The translations under genes and the position numbers were made by a program. DNA of 64,000 nucleotides from Chelativorans sp. J32 (lineage in GTDB: Bacteria > Pseudomonadota > Alphaproteobacteria > Rhizobiales > Rhizobiaceae), in contig NZ_JAEQ01000020.1 in NCBI RefSeq assembly GCF_000518985.1, positions 172 through 64,171 of the forward strand. The letters run 5' to 3'. The stretch's first letter is position 1, and every line of letters starts with the position of its first letter. Under the pieces are notes generated by a model, which was given only the letters and a program-made list of their open reading frames with translations, made no database searches and had not been told where the DNA came from. Of this stretch, positions 8,963 to 17,090 are shown in pieces.

Positions 8963-10564
8963 ATGGTTTTGACGAGAATGTTCAGCCGCAGAGGCTTCCT
9001 GCATGCGGGTCTAATGGGAGCAACCATGCTGTGTGCGTTGCCGGCGCTGCCGGCCTTCGCACAATCGGAAGGGCTATATGGCCCCGTTGCCGAAAACGCC
9101 GTGAGGGGCGGGCGGCTCAATATGGGCCTTTTGGTGGAGCCGCCCGGTCTCGATCCCTTCCATCAGGCCGCGGATGCCCGCATCCGCATCACCGTCCTCG
9201 TGTATCAGGGGCTCTTCTACGAGTCTCCGTCGGGCGAGGCCGTGCCCCTGCTCGCCGAGAGCTACGAAGTTTCCGACGATAACCTCGTCTACACGATCAA
9301 GCTGCGCCAGGGGGTCAAGTTCCACAATGGCGCGGAGATGACCGCCGAGGACGTTGCCTACAGCTATAACTACATCCGCAATCCGGAGAACGGCTCGCCA
9401 GGAGCGGGTGATTTCTCCATGATCTCCGACATCAAGGCGGTCGATCCGACCACGGTGGAGATCACGCTTAGCGAACCGAACGCGTCACTACCAATGACAC
9501 TGGGCAACAAATATGGCGCGGTGGTGCCGGCGGGTTATTTCGATGACGAGGCCGCCAAGAACCTGATGAACTCCGAGAGCGTCGGGACCGGTCCGTTCAA
9601 GCTGGTCGAGTTCGTACCGAATTCGCACATCGTGCTCGACCGGAACGAGGACTATTGGGAAGAGGGCGCGCCCTACCTCGACGGGATCGACTTCGCGATC
9701 CTGCCCAACAGCGCATCGATGCTCGTGGCGCTGCGCAACCAGCGGGTGGATCTCGTGGCGCTGACACGGCCGCAGGACGTGCAGCAGGTGCAGCAGGTGG
9801 AAGGCCTGGAGATCGAGCGTTGGCCTTCGCTTGGCCAGGCATCCGTCGATCTTGGTTCTGAGACTAAGCCGCTCGACGACGTGCGCGTGCGCCAGGCAAT
9901 TTCGCTCGCGGTCGACAAGGAGGAGGTGATGAAGGCCTCAATCGGGGATTTCGGGCAGGTGCTGGGCACGATTCCGGCAGGTTTGCAGGAAAGGTGGGGG
10001 CTGCCGCTGGACCAGGTGCCCATGCAGGGTCCCGACATCGAGGCCGCCAAGAAGCTGCTTGAGGAGGCAGGCCTTGGAAATGGCTTCACCCTCACCCTGA
10101 CGACCATCAACGGCTATGATTGGATGGATCCGGCTGCCGTCACGCTGCGCGAGCAGTTGGCGAAGATTGGTGTCACGGTCGATATACAGCGGGTCGATCT
10201 CGGTGTTTGGATCAACAATTTCCGCTCCAGCCAGATGGGGTTCACCTTCAATGACTGGGCGAGCCAGCCCGATCCGAACCTCCTCTTCTACCGTCACTTC
10301 CACAAGAAGCCGGAAGGCGCGGATTTCCGTAATTGGAACAATGACGAAGCCAGCGCTCTGCTGGATGAAGGCAGGGCCACCTCCAATCCGGAGGAGCGGC
10401 GCGAGATCTACAACAAGTTCCAGACGATCCTGGCCGAGACGGTACCCACCATCATGCTGTTCTCGCCGGACCATATCACTGTGCGCAGCCAGAGGGTGCA
10501 GAATTACGTCCAGCATCCGACGGGCTGGTATTACGGCCTCGCGCGGGCCTATCTGAGCGATTAA
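8963..10564 (+). CDS. ABC transporter substrate-binding protein, family 5 (DppA-like)
   Basis: Periplasmic solute receptor of about 533 residues, normal for SBP_bac_5. The N-terminus MVLTRMFSRRGFLHAG followed by a hydrophobic run and PAFAQ is a signal peptide with a twin-arginine-like SRRGF motif. The family signature region YEVSDDNLVYTIKLRQGVKFHNG is clear. The start at 8963 is chosen because AAAAGGGG lies at 8947-8954; the frame remains open upstream to 8882 without signal-peptide character. It delivers a peptide, opine or acidic compound to the DppB/DppC-like permeases that follow. The order D-F-metabolic genes-A-B-C is unusual for this importer. Confidence 0.9.
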   Translation: MVLTRMFSRRGFLHAGLMGATMLCALPALPAFAQSEGLYGPVAENAVRGGRLNMGLLVEPPGLDPFHQAADARIRITVLVYQGLFYESPSGEAVPLLAESYEVSDDNLVYTIKLRQGVKFHNGAEMTAEDVAYSYNYIRNPENGSPGAGDFSMISDIKAVDPTTVEITLSEPNASLPMTLGNKYGAVVPAGYFDDEAAKNLMNSESVGTGPFKLVEFVPNSHIVLDRNEDYWEEGAPYLDGIDFAILPNSASMLVALRNQRVDLVALTRPQDVQQVQQVEGLEIERWPSLGQASVDLGSETKPLDDVRVRQAISLAVDKEEVMKASIGDFGQVLGTIPAGLQERWGLPLDQVPMQGPDIEAAKKLLEEAGLGNGFTLTLTTINGYDWMDPAAVTLREQLAKIGVTVDIQRVDLGVWINNFRSSQMGFTFNDWASQPDPNLLFYRHFHKKPEGADFRNWNNDEASALLDEGRATSNPEERREIYNKFQTILAETVPTIMLFSPDHITVRSQRVQNYVQHPTGWYYGLARAYLSD

Positions 10565-10583
10565 CTGCACGACGCGAGCAGGA

Positions 10584-10609
10584 GCGGAAGGCACCTCGGC
10601 GCCTTTCGC
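10584..10609 (+). other. Stem-loop between receptor and permease genes
   Basis: GCGGAAGGC (10584-10592) pairs with GCCTTTCGC (10601-10609), with one G-U pair and an eight-base loop. It follows the receptor stop by 19 nt and has no U-tract. Such hairpins after receptor genes commonly stabilise the upstream message so the receptor is made in excess over the permeases. Confidence 0.5.
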
Positions 10610-10631
10610 CCCCTCGGAAGCAGGGTCTTTC

Positions 10632-11576
10632 ATGGGCAAGTATCTGGTAAAACGTCTCGCCGCCTCTCTCCTAACGGCATTTCTGGCTTCAATGCTCGTT
10701 TTCCTGCTCGTGCGGCTGGTACCAGGCGACGTGGTCGCGCAGATGATGGGGCAAGCCGGCGGCGAGACTGCGGCCAATGCGCTGCGCGAGTTCTTCGGGC
10801 TCGATCAGCCGATCTATATGCAATATCTGGCCTGGCTCATGAAAGTTCTGCAGGGCGATCTCGGCGTAAGCTGGACACGTGGCATGCCGGTCACCACCAT
10901 GATCGGCCAGGCATTTCTGGTGACTCTGGAAATCGGGCTGCTCACCCTGCTGGTGGCGACGATCATCGGCGTTCCCTTGGGCATATTGGCCGGCATCTAT
11001 GAGGGGCGTCCTCTCGATACCGCCATCCAAAGCTTCAACATCCTGGGTCTCGCGGCACCTGTTTTCTGGGTCGGGCTCATGCTGCTCGTGGCCGTTTCGA
11101 GCTTGTTCTCCTGGTCTCCGCCGCTGCGCTATGTGCCGCCGACGCGGTCGCTTGGGGACAATCTGGCAATCCTGGCCCTTCCCATCCTCAGTCTAGGCCT
11201 GCTCCAGGTGGCTGCCTACAGCCAGTTCGTGCGGCAGAACGTGGTTTCCGCGCTGCATCAGGAATATGTGCGGACGGCCATCGCCAAGGGCGTCCCCGTC
11301 CGCATCATCTTCTTCAAGCACATTCTTCGCAACGTGCTGATCCCGATCATCACGTTCATGGGGCTGATCCTGATCCAGATCCTCGGCGGCGTCGTCATCA
11401 TCGAATCGCTGTTTGCGCTTCCTGGACTTGGCCGGCTTCTCCTGACGGCGATCGAGACGCGCGACTATCCTGTTCTGCAAGGCGCTTTGTTGATCGTTGT
11501 TGTCGCCGCGATGGTGGTCAATCTGCTTGTCGACCTTGCCTATCGGCTGATCGACCCGCGCGTGCGCGTATCCTGA
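10632..11576 (+). CDS. Dipeptide-type ABC transporter permease (DppB-like)
   Basis: About 314 residues. The N-terminal MGKYLVKRLAASLLTAFLASM starts the first membrane helix, and VRLVPGDVV is the conserved DppB/OppB segment after it. About six membrane segments are visible. The EAA cytoplasmic loop is in YVRTAIAKGVPVRIIFFKHILRN. It forms the translocation pore with the DppC-like protein 14 nt downstream. Confidence 0.9.
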   Translation: MGKYLVKRLAASLLTAFLASMLVFLLVRLVPGDVVAQMMGQAGGETAANALREFFGLDQPIYMQYLAWLMKVLQGDLGVSWTRGMPVTTMIGQAFLVTLEIGLLTLLVATIIGVPLGILAGIYEGRPLDTAIQSFNILGLAAPVFWVGLMLLVAVSSLFSWSPPLRYVPPTRSLGDNLAILALPILSLGLLQVAAYSQFVRQNVVSALHQEYVRTAIAKGVPVRIIFFKHILRNVLIPIITFMGLILIQILGGVVIIESLFALPGLGRLLLTAIETRDYPVLQGALLIVVVAAMVVNLLVDLAYRLIDPRVRVS

Positions 11577-11590
11577 GGGAGGGCTATCTC

Positions 11591-12472
11591 ATGGCTCAGT
11601 ACCAGAACGTTGCCACTCCCGAAAATGGCTCCCGGAAAGAACCGCACCTCCAACCATTGCTCCTGCGCATGGCACGGCGTGAGCCGGGACTGCTGCTCGG
11701 GCTCGTCCTCTTGGTGTTCATTTTCCTTGTTGCCTTGTTCCCCGGCCTCTTCACGCAGGCGTCGCCCTATGCGGTGGACGTCAATGCAGCGATGATGCCT
11801 CCTTCCGCCGGCCACTGGTTCGGAACGGACGATACCGGGCGTGATCTGTTCGCCCGCGTCGTCTATGGAACGCGCATCACCCTAGCAATTTGCGGCGGGT
11901 CCCTGCTGATCTCAGCTTTTTTCGGCGGACTTCTCGGGCTTGTCTCCGGCTTTCTCGGTGGCTGGGTCGATCAGGCACTCGGGCGTCTGGTCGACGTTCT
12001 CCTAAGCTTCCCGCCCATCATTCTCGGCGTCATAATCACCGGGGTTCTGGGACCTGCGACGGTAAACCTCATCCTGGCGCTCTCTATCGTCTATGTCCCG
12101 GTGTTCTTCCGTATCGCTCGCGCAGGAACGCTAAGCGAGAAGGACAAGACCTATGTGGAGGCCGCGCGCTCGATAGGCATCAGCGAGCCGACGATCCTGC
12201 GGCGGCATGTGACGCGCAATGTAATGCCGCTGATCCTCACGCAATACATGATCCTGTTTCCGTTGATCCTGCAGATCCAGGCGGCGCTGGGCTTTCTCGG
12301 CCTGGGCGTGCAGCCGCCCACGCCCGATTGGGGCGCGATCCTGGAACAGGGAAAGGACTACATCCTTTATGCGCCCTGGATGTCTCTCTTTCCCGGACTT
12401 GCGGTGCTGCTGGCGGCGTTGTCCCTGATGCTGGTCGGGCGTGCGCTCCAGAGGCGGATAGATCAGCGATGA
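11591..12472 (+). CDS. Dipeptide-type ABC transporter permease (DppC-like)
   Basis: About 293 residues. The N-terminal cytoplasmic stretch leads to a first helix near residues 36-56. HWFGTDDTGRDLFARVVYG is the diagnostic DppC/OppC segment. The EAA loop reads YVEAARSIGISEPTILRRH, and FLGLGVQPPTPDWG is the conserved C-terminal motif. It partners the DppB-like permease. A strong GC hairpin with a short U-tract follows directly, ending the operon that began at 4306. Confidence 0.9.
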   Translation: MAQYQNVATPENGSRKEPHLQPLLLRMARREPGLLLGLVLLVFIFLVALFPGLFTQASPYAVDVNAAMMPPSAGHWFGTDDTGRDLFARVVYGTRITLAICGGSLLISAFFGGLLGLVSGFLGGWVDQALGRLVDVLLSFPPIILGVIITGVLGPATVNLILALSIVYVPVFFRIARAGTLSEKDKTYVEAARSIGISEPTILRRHVTRNVMPLILTQYMILFPLILQIQAALGFLGLGVQPPTPDWGAILEQGKDYILYAPWMSLFPGLAVLLAALSLMLVGRALQRRIDQR

Positions 12473-12487
12473 CCATCGGCCCGCATT

Positions 12488-12513
12488 CGGCGCCCGCCCG
12501 GGCGCCGCTTTTA
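12488..12513 (+). terminator. Rho-independent terminator of the Dpp-type operon
   Basis: CGGCGCCCG (12488-12496) and CGGGCGCCG (12499-12507) form a perfect nine-pair stem, followed by CTTTTAT. It lies 16 nt after the DppC-like stop and just before the convergent GntR gene end at 12517. Confidence 0.75.
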
Positions 12514-12516
12514 TCG

Positions 12517-13212
12517 TCAATCGCTGCTGGCGCTGCTCAAGGTGCGGAGCAGATATTCGCGGATCGCCTCCCGGGCAGCCGCGCTGTCGCGGTTTTTGAG
12601 CGCTTCCACGATCTTCAGATTGTCGCGATAGGCGGTCTCGCGAACGGCCGACACCGGGGAAGGATGCCCTCCCGGCCGACCCCAGCCCGCCCGCCTCCGC
12701 GACTGGAGGATTTGCTCGAATATGGAAACGATGAAGCGGTTGCGCGAGCCTCGCGCGATGGCGAGGTGCAAGGCGTATTTGGCCTCCTTGAACTCGGACC
12801 AGCTCGCCGCCTGACGCATCGCTTCAAGGCTCTTCTCCATCTCGACGATGTGCTCGGGCGAAGCGCGCTCAACGACGAGGTCGGGCAGGCTCGGCTCGAA
12901 AAGGAGCCGGGCTTCAAGCAGTTCGGTGAGGCTGTATTCGTCCGAACCGGAGGGCTTGCGCTCGGCAACAAAGGTGCCCCTGCCGACATGACGCTCGATC
13001 AATCCTTCTTCGACCAACTGGTTCATGGTTTTGCGCACGGTGTTTCGCGCGGCTCCAAAACGGTCGGCAAGCGCGCGCTCCGTCGGCAGACGGCTTCCCG
13101 CCTCAAAGCTGCCATTCATGATCGCCGCCTTGAGGTCCCGGTAGATCGCTTGCGCGTCGCGTTCCGACTTTTCCCGGACCCCCGGAGAGGAAAGGACGTC
13201 TTCTTGAAGCAT
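12517..13212 (-). CDS. GntR-family transcriptional regulator, FadR/FCD subfamily
   Basis: About 231 residues. The winged helix begins at YRDLKAAIMNGSFEAGSRLP and continues with LADRFGAARNTVRKTMNQL, the GntR recognition helix. The remainder is an FCD-type helical ligand domain with LLEARLLFEPSLPDLV, a histidine in YALHLAIARGSRN and a further histidine near FVEIFEQ-like helices; FCD domains bind small carboxylic acids. The start at 13212 is the first ATG before the recognised domain; the frame is open to 13467, so the N-terminus is uncertain. It is divergent from the TPP-enzyme gene and convergent with the Dpp-type operon, so it may control either or both. Confidence 0.8.
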   Translation of the reverse strand: MLQEDVLSSPGVREKSERDAQAIYRDLKAAIMNGSFEAGSRLPTERALADRFGAARNTVRKTMNQLVEEGLIERHVGRGTFVAERKPSGSDEYSLTELLEARLLFEPSLPDLVVERASPEHIVEMEKSLEAMRQAASWSEFKEAKYALHLAIARGSRNRFIVSIFEQILQSRRRAGWGRPGGHPSPVSAVRETAYRDNLKIVEALKNRDSAAAREAIREYLLRTLSSASSD

Positions 13213-13278
13213 GCTGAGGCGCTCATTGGCTGGAAGTGATGTGCTATTGGCCGGGATGGCAAAATCGTCTTGTACATT

Positions 13279-13299
13279 ATTTGTCGCTGCTGGACAAAT
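13279..13299. promoter_or_regulatory. Candidate GntR operator
   Basis: Perfect inverted repeat ATTTGTC-N7-GACAAAT, arms 13279-13285 and 13293-13299, in the divergent space between the GntR gene and the TPP-enzyme gene. A nearby palindrome TGTACA stands at 13271-13276. The dyad has the form and position expected for an autoregulating FadR-type repressor. Confidence 0.55.
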
Positions 13300-13441
13300 C
13301 ATTGGGAACAGGATGCCACTGGCAGTAAATTGAGATAAGTGCGAGATGGGTTGTTTTTGGTTGGAATTGGCTCGTGAGGCGACGGAGAATTCTCGTGAGT
13401 TCGCGCGGAGCCAGAAAATGCTCTTGAGAGGATGAGTATCG

Positions 13442-15124
13442 ATGCAAGACTCACATGAAATCGGCAAGCGCGGCGCGGATATTCTCGTCGAGAGCCTGTT
13501 GGCGCAGAAAGTGGATCGCGTGTTCTGCGTTCCCGGTGAGAGCTATTTGCCGGTGCTGGACGCTCTTTACGAGAAGCGTGATTCCATCGAACTCGTCGTG
13601 TGCCGGCAAGAGGGCGGGGCCGCCAATATGGCCGATGCCTATGGCAAACTCAGGGGCCGGCCGGGCGTCTGCTTTGTGACACGCGGCCCGGGCGCGACGA
13701 ACGCATCGATCGGGGTGCATACGGCGTTCCAGGACTCCACGCCGATGGTTCTCTTCATTGGTCAGGTCTCGCGCGAGATCAAGGATCGCGAAGGCTTCCA
13801 GGAGGTGGATTTCGTCGCGATGTTCCGGCCGCTGGCGAAATGGGCTGCAGAAATCAACGACCCGCAGCGCATACCTGAATATGTTCATCGTGCCTTCCAA
13901 ACAGCCATGGCAGGGCGGCCCGGCCCCGTGGTACTGTCCCTGCCGGAAGACATCCTAAGTGAGATCGTGCATGGAGATCTCGACGCGGGGCTACCCGCCT
14001 ATCCGCTCGGGGGGGCGCCCAGCGCCGAACGACTCGACAAGCTGGTGGGACTCCTCGGGCAATCCACCAAGCCGCTGATGATCCTCGGTGGGGGAGGGTG
14101 GAGCGAGCAGGTCGGCGCGGATGTAATGACCTTTGCCGAACGCTTCGGCGTAGCGGTGGCGACCTCGCTGCGGTGCCAGGATTACGTGCCGAACAGCCAT
14201 CCAAATTACGCGGGTCATATGGCGATCGGGATCGAGCCCACGCTCGGCGCCCATATTCGGGAGGCGGATCTTCTGATCGTCCTCGGGGCAAGGCTCGGCG
14301 AAATGACGACGGCGGGCTACAAACTCGTAACGCCGCCGCGGCCTCAGCAGAAGCTGGTTCATATTTACCCGGATCCGGAGGAACTGGGGCGTGTCTACCA
14401 GGCCGACCTGCCAATCAACGCTTCATCTGCGGAGATGGCTGCCGCGCTTGCGCGGCTTGATCCCAAACGGCCTGTAGACGGCGCCTGGGTGCGTACCTGC
14501 CGGGCGGATTTCGAATCAAGCGTGGAGGTGCGAAGCTCCGGCCAAAAACTCGACATGGCCGAAGTCGTGACAAGGATGCGCAGGCGTATGCCGGTCGATA
14601 CGATCGTTACCACCGGGGCCGGCAACTATACCGGCTGGGTTCACAAATACTGGCCATTCGAAAAATTCCGCTCCCAGCTCGCTCCCACGTCTGGAGCAAT
14701 GGGCTACAGCGTGCCGGCAGCGGTAGCGGCTAAACTCACCGCGCCAGACCGGGCCGTGGTCGCCTTTGCGGGAGACGGCTGTTTCATGATGAATGGCCAG
14801 GAATTGGCCACCGCTATGCAGCATGACGCCAAGATATTAGTCGTGGTTGTCAACAACGGCATGTATGGCACCATACGCATGCATCAGGAACGCGAGTTCC
14901 CGCATCACGTCCACGGCACGACCCTGCGGAACCCGGATTTTGTGGCGCTGGCCAAGGCATACGGCTTTCATGCGGAGCAGGTCAGCGACATCGATGCATT
15001 TGATGAGGCGTTGGAGCGGGCCTTGGGCGCGCCGCAGAGCGCGCTTCTGGAACTCATCGTAGATCCGAATGTCATTTCGATCAGAACGACCATCGAGGCG
15101 TTGCGCGAAAAGGCATCGGCATAG
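13442..15124 (+). CDS. Thiamine-diphosphate-dependent enzyme, acetolactate-synthase-like
   Basis: About 560 residues with the three domains of the IlvB/POX group. The catalytic glutamate is in VVCRQEGGAANMADAYG, followed by FVTRGPGATNASIG. The C-terminal TPP/Mg motif is GDGCFMMNGQELATAM, continuing to VVVNNGMYGTIRMHQ. Possible reactions are 2-oxo acid decarboxylation or carboligation. The FAD-type central domain is present in sequence, but whether it binds FAD cannot be told. There is no small subunit gene, so it is not a normal biosynthetic acetolactate synthase. Its place beside an acid-dehydratase/importer island suggests it handles a 2-oxo acid from that pathway. The N-terminus MQDSHEIGKRGADILVESLL suits an ATG at 13442. 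Confidence 0.83.
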   Translation: MQDSHEIGKRGADILVESLLAQKVDRVFCVPGESYLPVLDALYEKRDSIELVVCRQEGGAANMADAYGKLRGRPGVCFVTRGPGATNASIGVHTAFQDSTPMVLFIGQVSREIKDREGFQEVDFVAMFRPLAKWAAEINDPQRIPEYVHRAFQTAMAGRPGPVVLSLPEDILSEIVHGDLDAGLPAYPLGGAPSAERLDKLVGLLGQSTKPLMILGGGGWSEQVGADVMTFAERFGVAVATSLRCQDYVPNSHPNYAGHMAIGIEPTLGAHIREADLLIVLGARLGEMTTAGYKLVTPPRPQQKLVHIYPDPEELGRVYQADLPINASSAEMAAALARLDPKRPVDGAWVRTCRADFESSVEVRSSGQKLDMAEVVTRMRRRMPVDTIVTTGAGNYTGWVHKYWPFEKFRSQLAPTSGAMGYSVPAAVAAKLTAPDRAVVAFAGDGCFMMNGQELATAMQHDAKILVVVVNNGMYGTIRMHQEREFPHHVHGTTLRNPDFVALAKAYGFHAEQVSDIDAFDEALERALGAPQSALLELIVDPNVISIRTTIEALREKASA

Positions 15125-15133
15125 GCTCAGCGT

Positions 15134-15180
15134 CGGCGAGCTCGGCAACGACTGTTTGCGTCTCCATGCCGAGCTCGTCG
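15134..15180. repeat. Long inverted repeat after the TPP-enzyme gene
   Basis: CGAGCTCGGCA (15137-15147) and TGCCGAGCTCG (15167-15177) are perfectly complementary, and the stem extends to 15134/15180 with one G-U pair, giving 14 pairs around a 19-base loop. It lies ten bases after the TPP-enzyme stop. There is no U-tract. It may act as a transcript end. Confidence 0.5.
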
Positions 15181-15252
15181 CGCGCCATCCTTATGTTACC
15201 CGGTCGATAGCAGGAGGCCCTCGTAGGGAAGTCTTAAAGACCTGCCGCAGAT

Positions 15253-16014
15253 TCAAACGTAGAAATAATAGCAGGCCAGGAAGAGACCGAACGCAACGAC
15301 AAAAAAACGCGTCAAAGCGAGCGGGAGCCGCTTCGCCGCCCAGACGCCGGAATAACCTCCCGCCGCAACGCCGGGTACGATGGCTGCTACTTCCCGCCAC
15401 GCCACAACGCCGCCGGAGACGAAGACTGCTATAGCCACGGCTGCGATAACGATCGAAAGCAGGTTCTTCAGTGCATTCAGGTGATGATAGTCACCCCGCT
15501 CGGTGAGGCCGAGCGTCGCCAGCATCATGATCCCCATCCCGGCGCCGAAGAAGCCGCCATAAATGGAGGTCATGAACTGAACGAGTTTGCCGGACAATGC
15601 TCTTCCGGTCGGCGCGGCTTCATCTTGCGTGCGTCGTTTCGGCATCAGGCGAGGACCGGCGGCAAATAGGATCGTCGCCGCGATCAATAGCCAGGGCACG
15701 ATGGCCTTGAAGGCCACATTATCGAACGAAAGCAGCAACAAGGCGCCCGCAAGCGCGCCGGCGCCCGAGAGCAGGGCATAGGAAATCGCCTTGCGCCATA
15801 TGCGTGCGATATCCTTCCGATAGGCGAGGGCCGATGTGACATAGCCGGGAAATTGTGCGATCGCCGATGTGGCATTGGCCGAAATCGGCGGCACCCCCAC
15901 CAATGTAAGGGCGCCGAAGGTGATGAAGGTCCCTCCGCCCGCTACTGCGTTTACAACGCCGGACATGAAACCGCCCGCAAAGAGCAGGAGGGCCGTCAGA
16001 AAGGTCACATCCAT
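15253..16014 (-). CDS. TSUP-family (TauE/SafE) membrane exporter
   Basis: About 253 residues with around eight membrane segments. The family hallmark SGVVNAVAGGGTFITFGAL is at the N-terminus, and the related internal repeat YGGFFGAGMGIMMLATLGL stands near residue 150. TSUP proteins carry organosulphur compounds, sulphite or small carboxylates out of or into the cell. It stands alone, convergent with the TPP-enzyme gene. The substrate cannot be read from the sequence; either a sulphur anion or an acid intermediate of the neighbouring island is possible. Confidence 0.85.
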   Translation of the reverse strand: MDVTFLTALLLFAGGFMSGVVNAVAGGGTFITFGALTLVGVPPISANATSAIAQFPGYVTSALAYRKDIARIWRKAISYALLSGAGALAGALLLLSFDNVAFKAIVPWLLIAATILFAAGPRLMPKRRTQDEAAPTGRALSGKLVQFMTSIYGGFFGAGMGIMMLATLGLTERGDYHHLNALKNLLSIVIAAVAIAVFVSGGVVAWREVAAIVPGVAAGGYSGVWAAKRLPLALTRFFVVAFGLFLACYYFYV

Positions 16015-16285
16015 CTATCTGACCGCCGCGGCAATATCCGGCCTCCAACAATGAGTGCGGATATGAAACGCATGCGCAGCCTCCCCAAATCCCCCGATGG
16101 CGACCATCGATAAAGGAATGCGGCGGAATACGGAACTCAGATTTTGGGTTTCCCGATCCCGCCGCCGAAGCCGTTGCCGTAGTGCAGTATCAGATCAGTA
16201 CCTGGGCGCCGACAAGATAGGCGGGGCTCGATCGAGCCCCCCCAAGACCCCACGCAGAGGCGAGGGCAGACCTCGCTATCGCCGA

Positions 16286-17080
16286 CTACTTTACAGGCTC
16301 AAGATCGACGCGGATGGCCCAGCCTTCCATGTGCGGCACTGCGGGATAACGCTCGAATACAAGCGGATCATGGCCTGGCACGACATGCCGCATGGACGAC
16401 GTGAGCCGGCGGATCGTCCGGTAGCCTTCCAGCAATTCCGCGAGATTGTCGAAGACTGCGAAGGCACGGTCCGTTTCGATGTGCTCGTAGTAGTGGCTGG
16501 CATCAGAAGCGAGGACCACCGGTCCGCGCGCGGTGTTGACACGGACGATCTGTAACCCGCGCGAATGCCCGCCCACCTTGTGCACGCTTATACCGGGGGC
16601 AATCTCCGCCTCGCCATCGTAGAACTCGACGCGACCCGCGAACACCTTGCGCACCATCGAGACGACGTCTTCTTCCTCGAAAGGGTGATTGAGCAGGTGG
16701 TGGCACATGCAACGCCCCGTGGCGTAGGCCATTTCGCAATCCTGAATATGGAAGCGGGCGCGCGGCAAAAGATCCAGGTTGCCGGCGTGATCGTAGTGCA
16801 TGTGGGTCACGATGACGTCGGTCACCTGCTCGGGCTCGAGCCCCACCGCCTTGAGGCCCAGGCCGACGGGCTTCAACAACTCGCGCTGCCGACGTTTGGC
16901 GCGAACCTCGTCGAACCCCGTATCGACGACGAACGTTCTCTTGTCGTTGGAGATGACCCAGAAGAAATAATCGATGGGCATCGGCGTATCGTGCGGATCG
17001 CCGCCGTGGAAATTGGCGGGACGGTTACGGTCCGACCGGCCGTAGCGGATCATGCGGATTTCGTACTGGTCGTCGCTCAT
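16286..17080 (-). CDS. Metallo-beta-lactamase-fold hydrolase, AHL-lactonase-like
   Basis: About 264 residues. The zinc motif THMHYDHAGNLD (HxHxDH), the later histidine of VGGHSRGLQ, the bridging aspartate in VLASDASHYYEH and the last histidine in VVPGHDPLVFERYP are all present. The layout resembles N-acyl homoserine lactonases of the AiiA group. In this context, 10 nt after a 3-hydroxyisobutyrate-dehydrogenase-like gene and next to a CMD protein, a catabolic lactonase or thioester hydrolase is as likely as quorum quenching. The start at 17080 (MSDDQYEIRM) is preferred over a 51-residue extension that overlaps the upstream gene. Confidence 0.82.
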   Translation of the reverse strand: MSDDQYEIRMIRYGRSDRNRPANFHGGDPHDTPMPIDYFFWVISNDKRTFVVDTGFDEVRAKRRQRELLKPVGLGLKAVGLEPEQVTDVIVTHMHYDHAGNLDLLPRARFHIQDCEMAYATGRCMCHHLLNHPFEEEDVVSMVRKVFAGRVEFYDGEAEIAPGISVHKVGGHSRGLQIVRVNTARGPVVLASDASHYYEHIETDRAFAVFDNLAELLEGYRTIRRLTSSMRHVVPGHDPLVFERYPAVPHMEGWAIRVDLEPVK

Positions 17081-17090
17081 GCCGCGTGCC

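Noticed and set aside
16286-17080. Quorum-quenching lactonase role for the MBL hydrolase
   Set aside because: The fold fits, but the operon is metabolic and no quorum-sensing gene is nearby, so only the family name is given.
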